From an uncultured Dechloromonas sp. (GTDB lineage Bacteria; Pseudomonadota; Gammaproteobacteria; Burkholderiales; Rhodocyclaceae): a stretch of DNA of 21,040 nucleotides. Below, in pieces: positions 21,034 through 21,040 of the stretch. Below the pieces are notes generated by a model. That model did no database searches and was not told where the DNA came from. It worked only from the letters and a program-made list of their open reading frames with translations. Each line of letters begins with the position of its first letter. The first letter of the stretch is position 1. The translations under genes were made by a program, and so were the position numbers. The DNA is taken from assembly GCA_946477505.1 (NCBI GenBank), contig CAMKYP010000013.1:1-21040 (forward strand), written 5' to 3'.

Positions 21034-21040
21034 AGCGCAG

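Noticed and set aside
1..21040. CRISPR arrays, rRNA genes or insertion sequences
   Set aside because: No regularly spaced repeats, no rRNA-like sequence and no transposase frame were seen on either strand.

Overview
The window is the late (morphogenesis) half of a contractile-tailed temperate phage, almost certainly a prophage, running left to right on the + strand from 1 to about 19.24 kb. It is followed by what looks like host chromosome: a Fic protein gene and a tRNA-Gly gene, both on the - strand. High GC, GTG starts and the encoded proteins point to a GC-rich proteobacterium, probably beta or gamma; no more precise host is supported. No integrase, transposase, repressor or lysis gene is in view, so the early half of the phage must lie to the left.

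Layout: (1) Head module, 1-3802: the end of a Mu F-like head protein, Mu G-like virion morphogenesis protein, Mu I-like protease with a nested scaffold start, major capsid protein, a small conserved protein, a DUF2190-type decoration protein, and a 98-residue protein that I recognise as Acb2, the cyclic-nucleotide sponge that blocks CBASS immunity. (2) Connector and Mu-type tail, 3810-10242: gp36-, gp37- and gp38-like proteins, sheath (L), tube (M), tail assembly chaperone (gp41-like) with an out-of-frame extension, and the tape measure. A small - strand membrane ORF sits between chaperone and tape measure. (3) P2-type tail tip and baseplate, 10242-15302: U-, X-, D-, V-, W-, J- and I-like proteins in overlapping genes. 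(4) Tail fibre and accessory genes, 15329-19207: fibre, DUF4376-type fibre partner, permuted papain-fold protein and an orphan Dam-type adenine methylase. So the order is Mu-like in the head, sheath and tube, and P2-like in the baseplate.

Most late genes overlap by 1-13 bases and form long translationally coupled units. Only three longer intergenic gaps occur before the fibre, and all three carry the same element: a palindrome of the form TAAAG-N3-TT(T/A)A, then 24 bases, then a -10-like hexamer (GATCAT, GACAAT, CACGAT). Its geometry fits an activator site centred near -42. I read these as the phage's late promoters. At two of them the predicted transcript start falls on the ATG, implying leaderless protease and gpW-like mRNAs. 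At the third, a hairpin covers the Shine-Dalgarno sequence of the chaperone gene.

The right boundary of the phage lies between 19207 and 19539. That stretch holds a terminator hairpin, a cluster of GCAAC/GCAAT repeats that could belong to a transposable-phage right end, and a second strong terminator. The exact end cannot be fixed without the left end.
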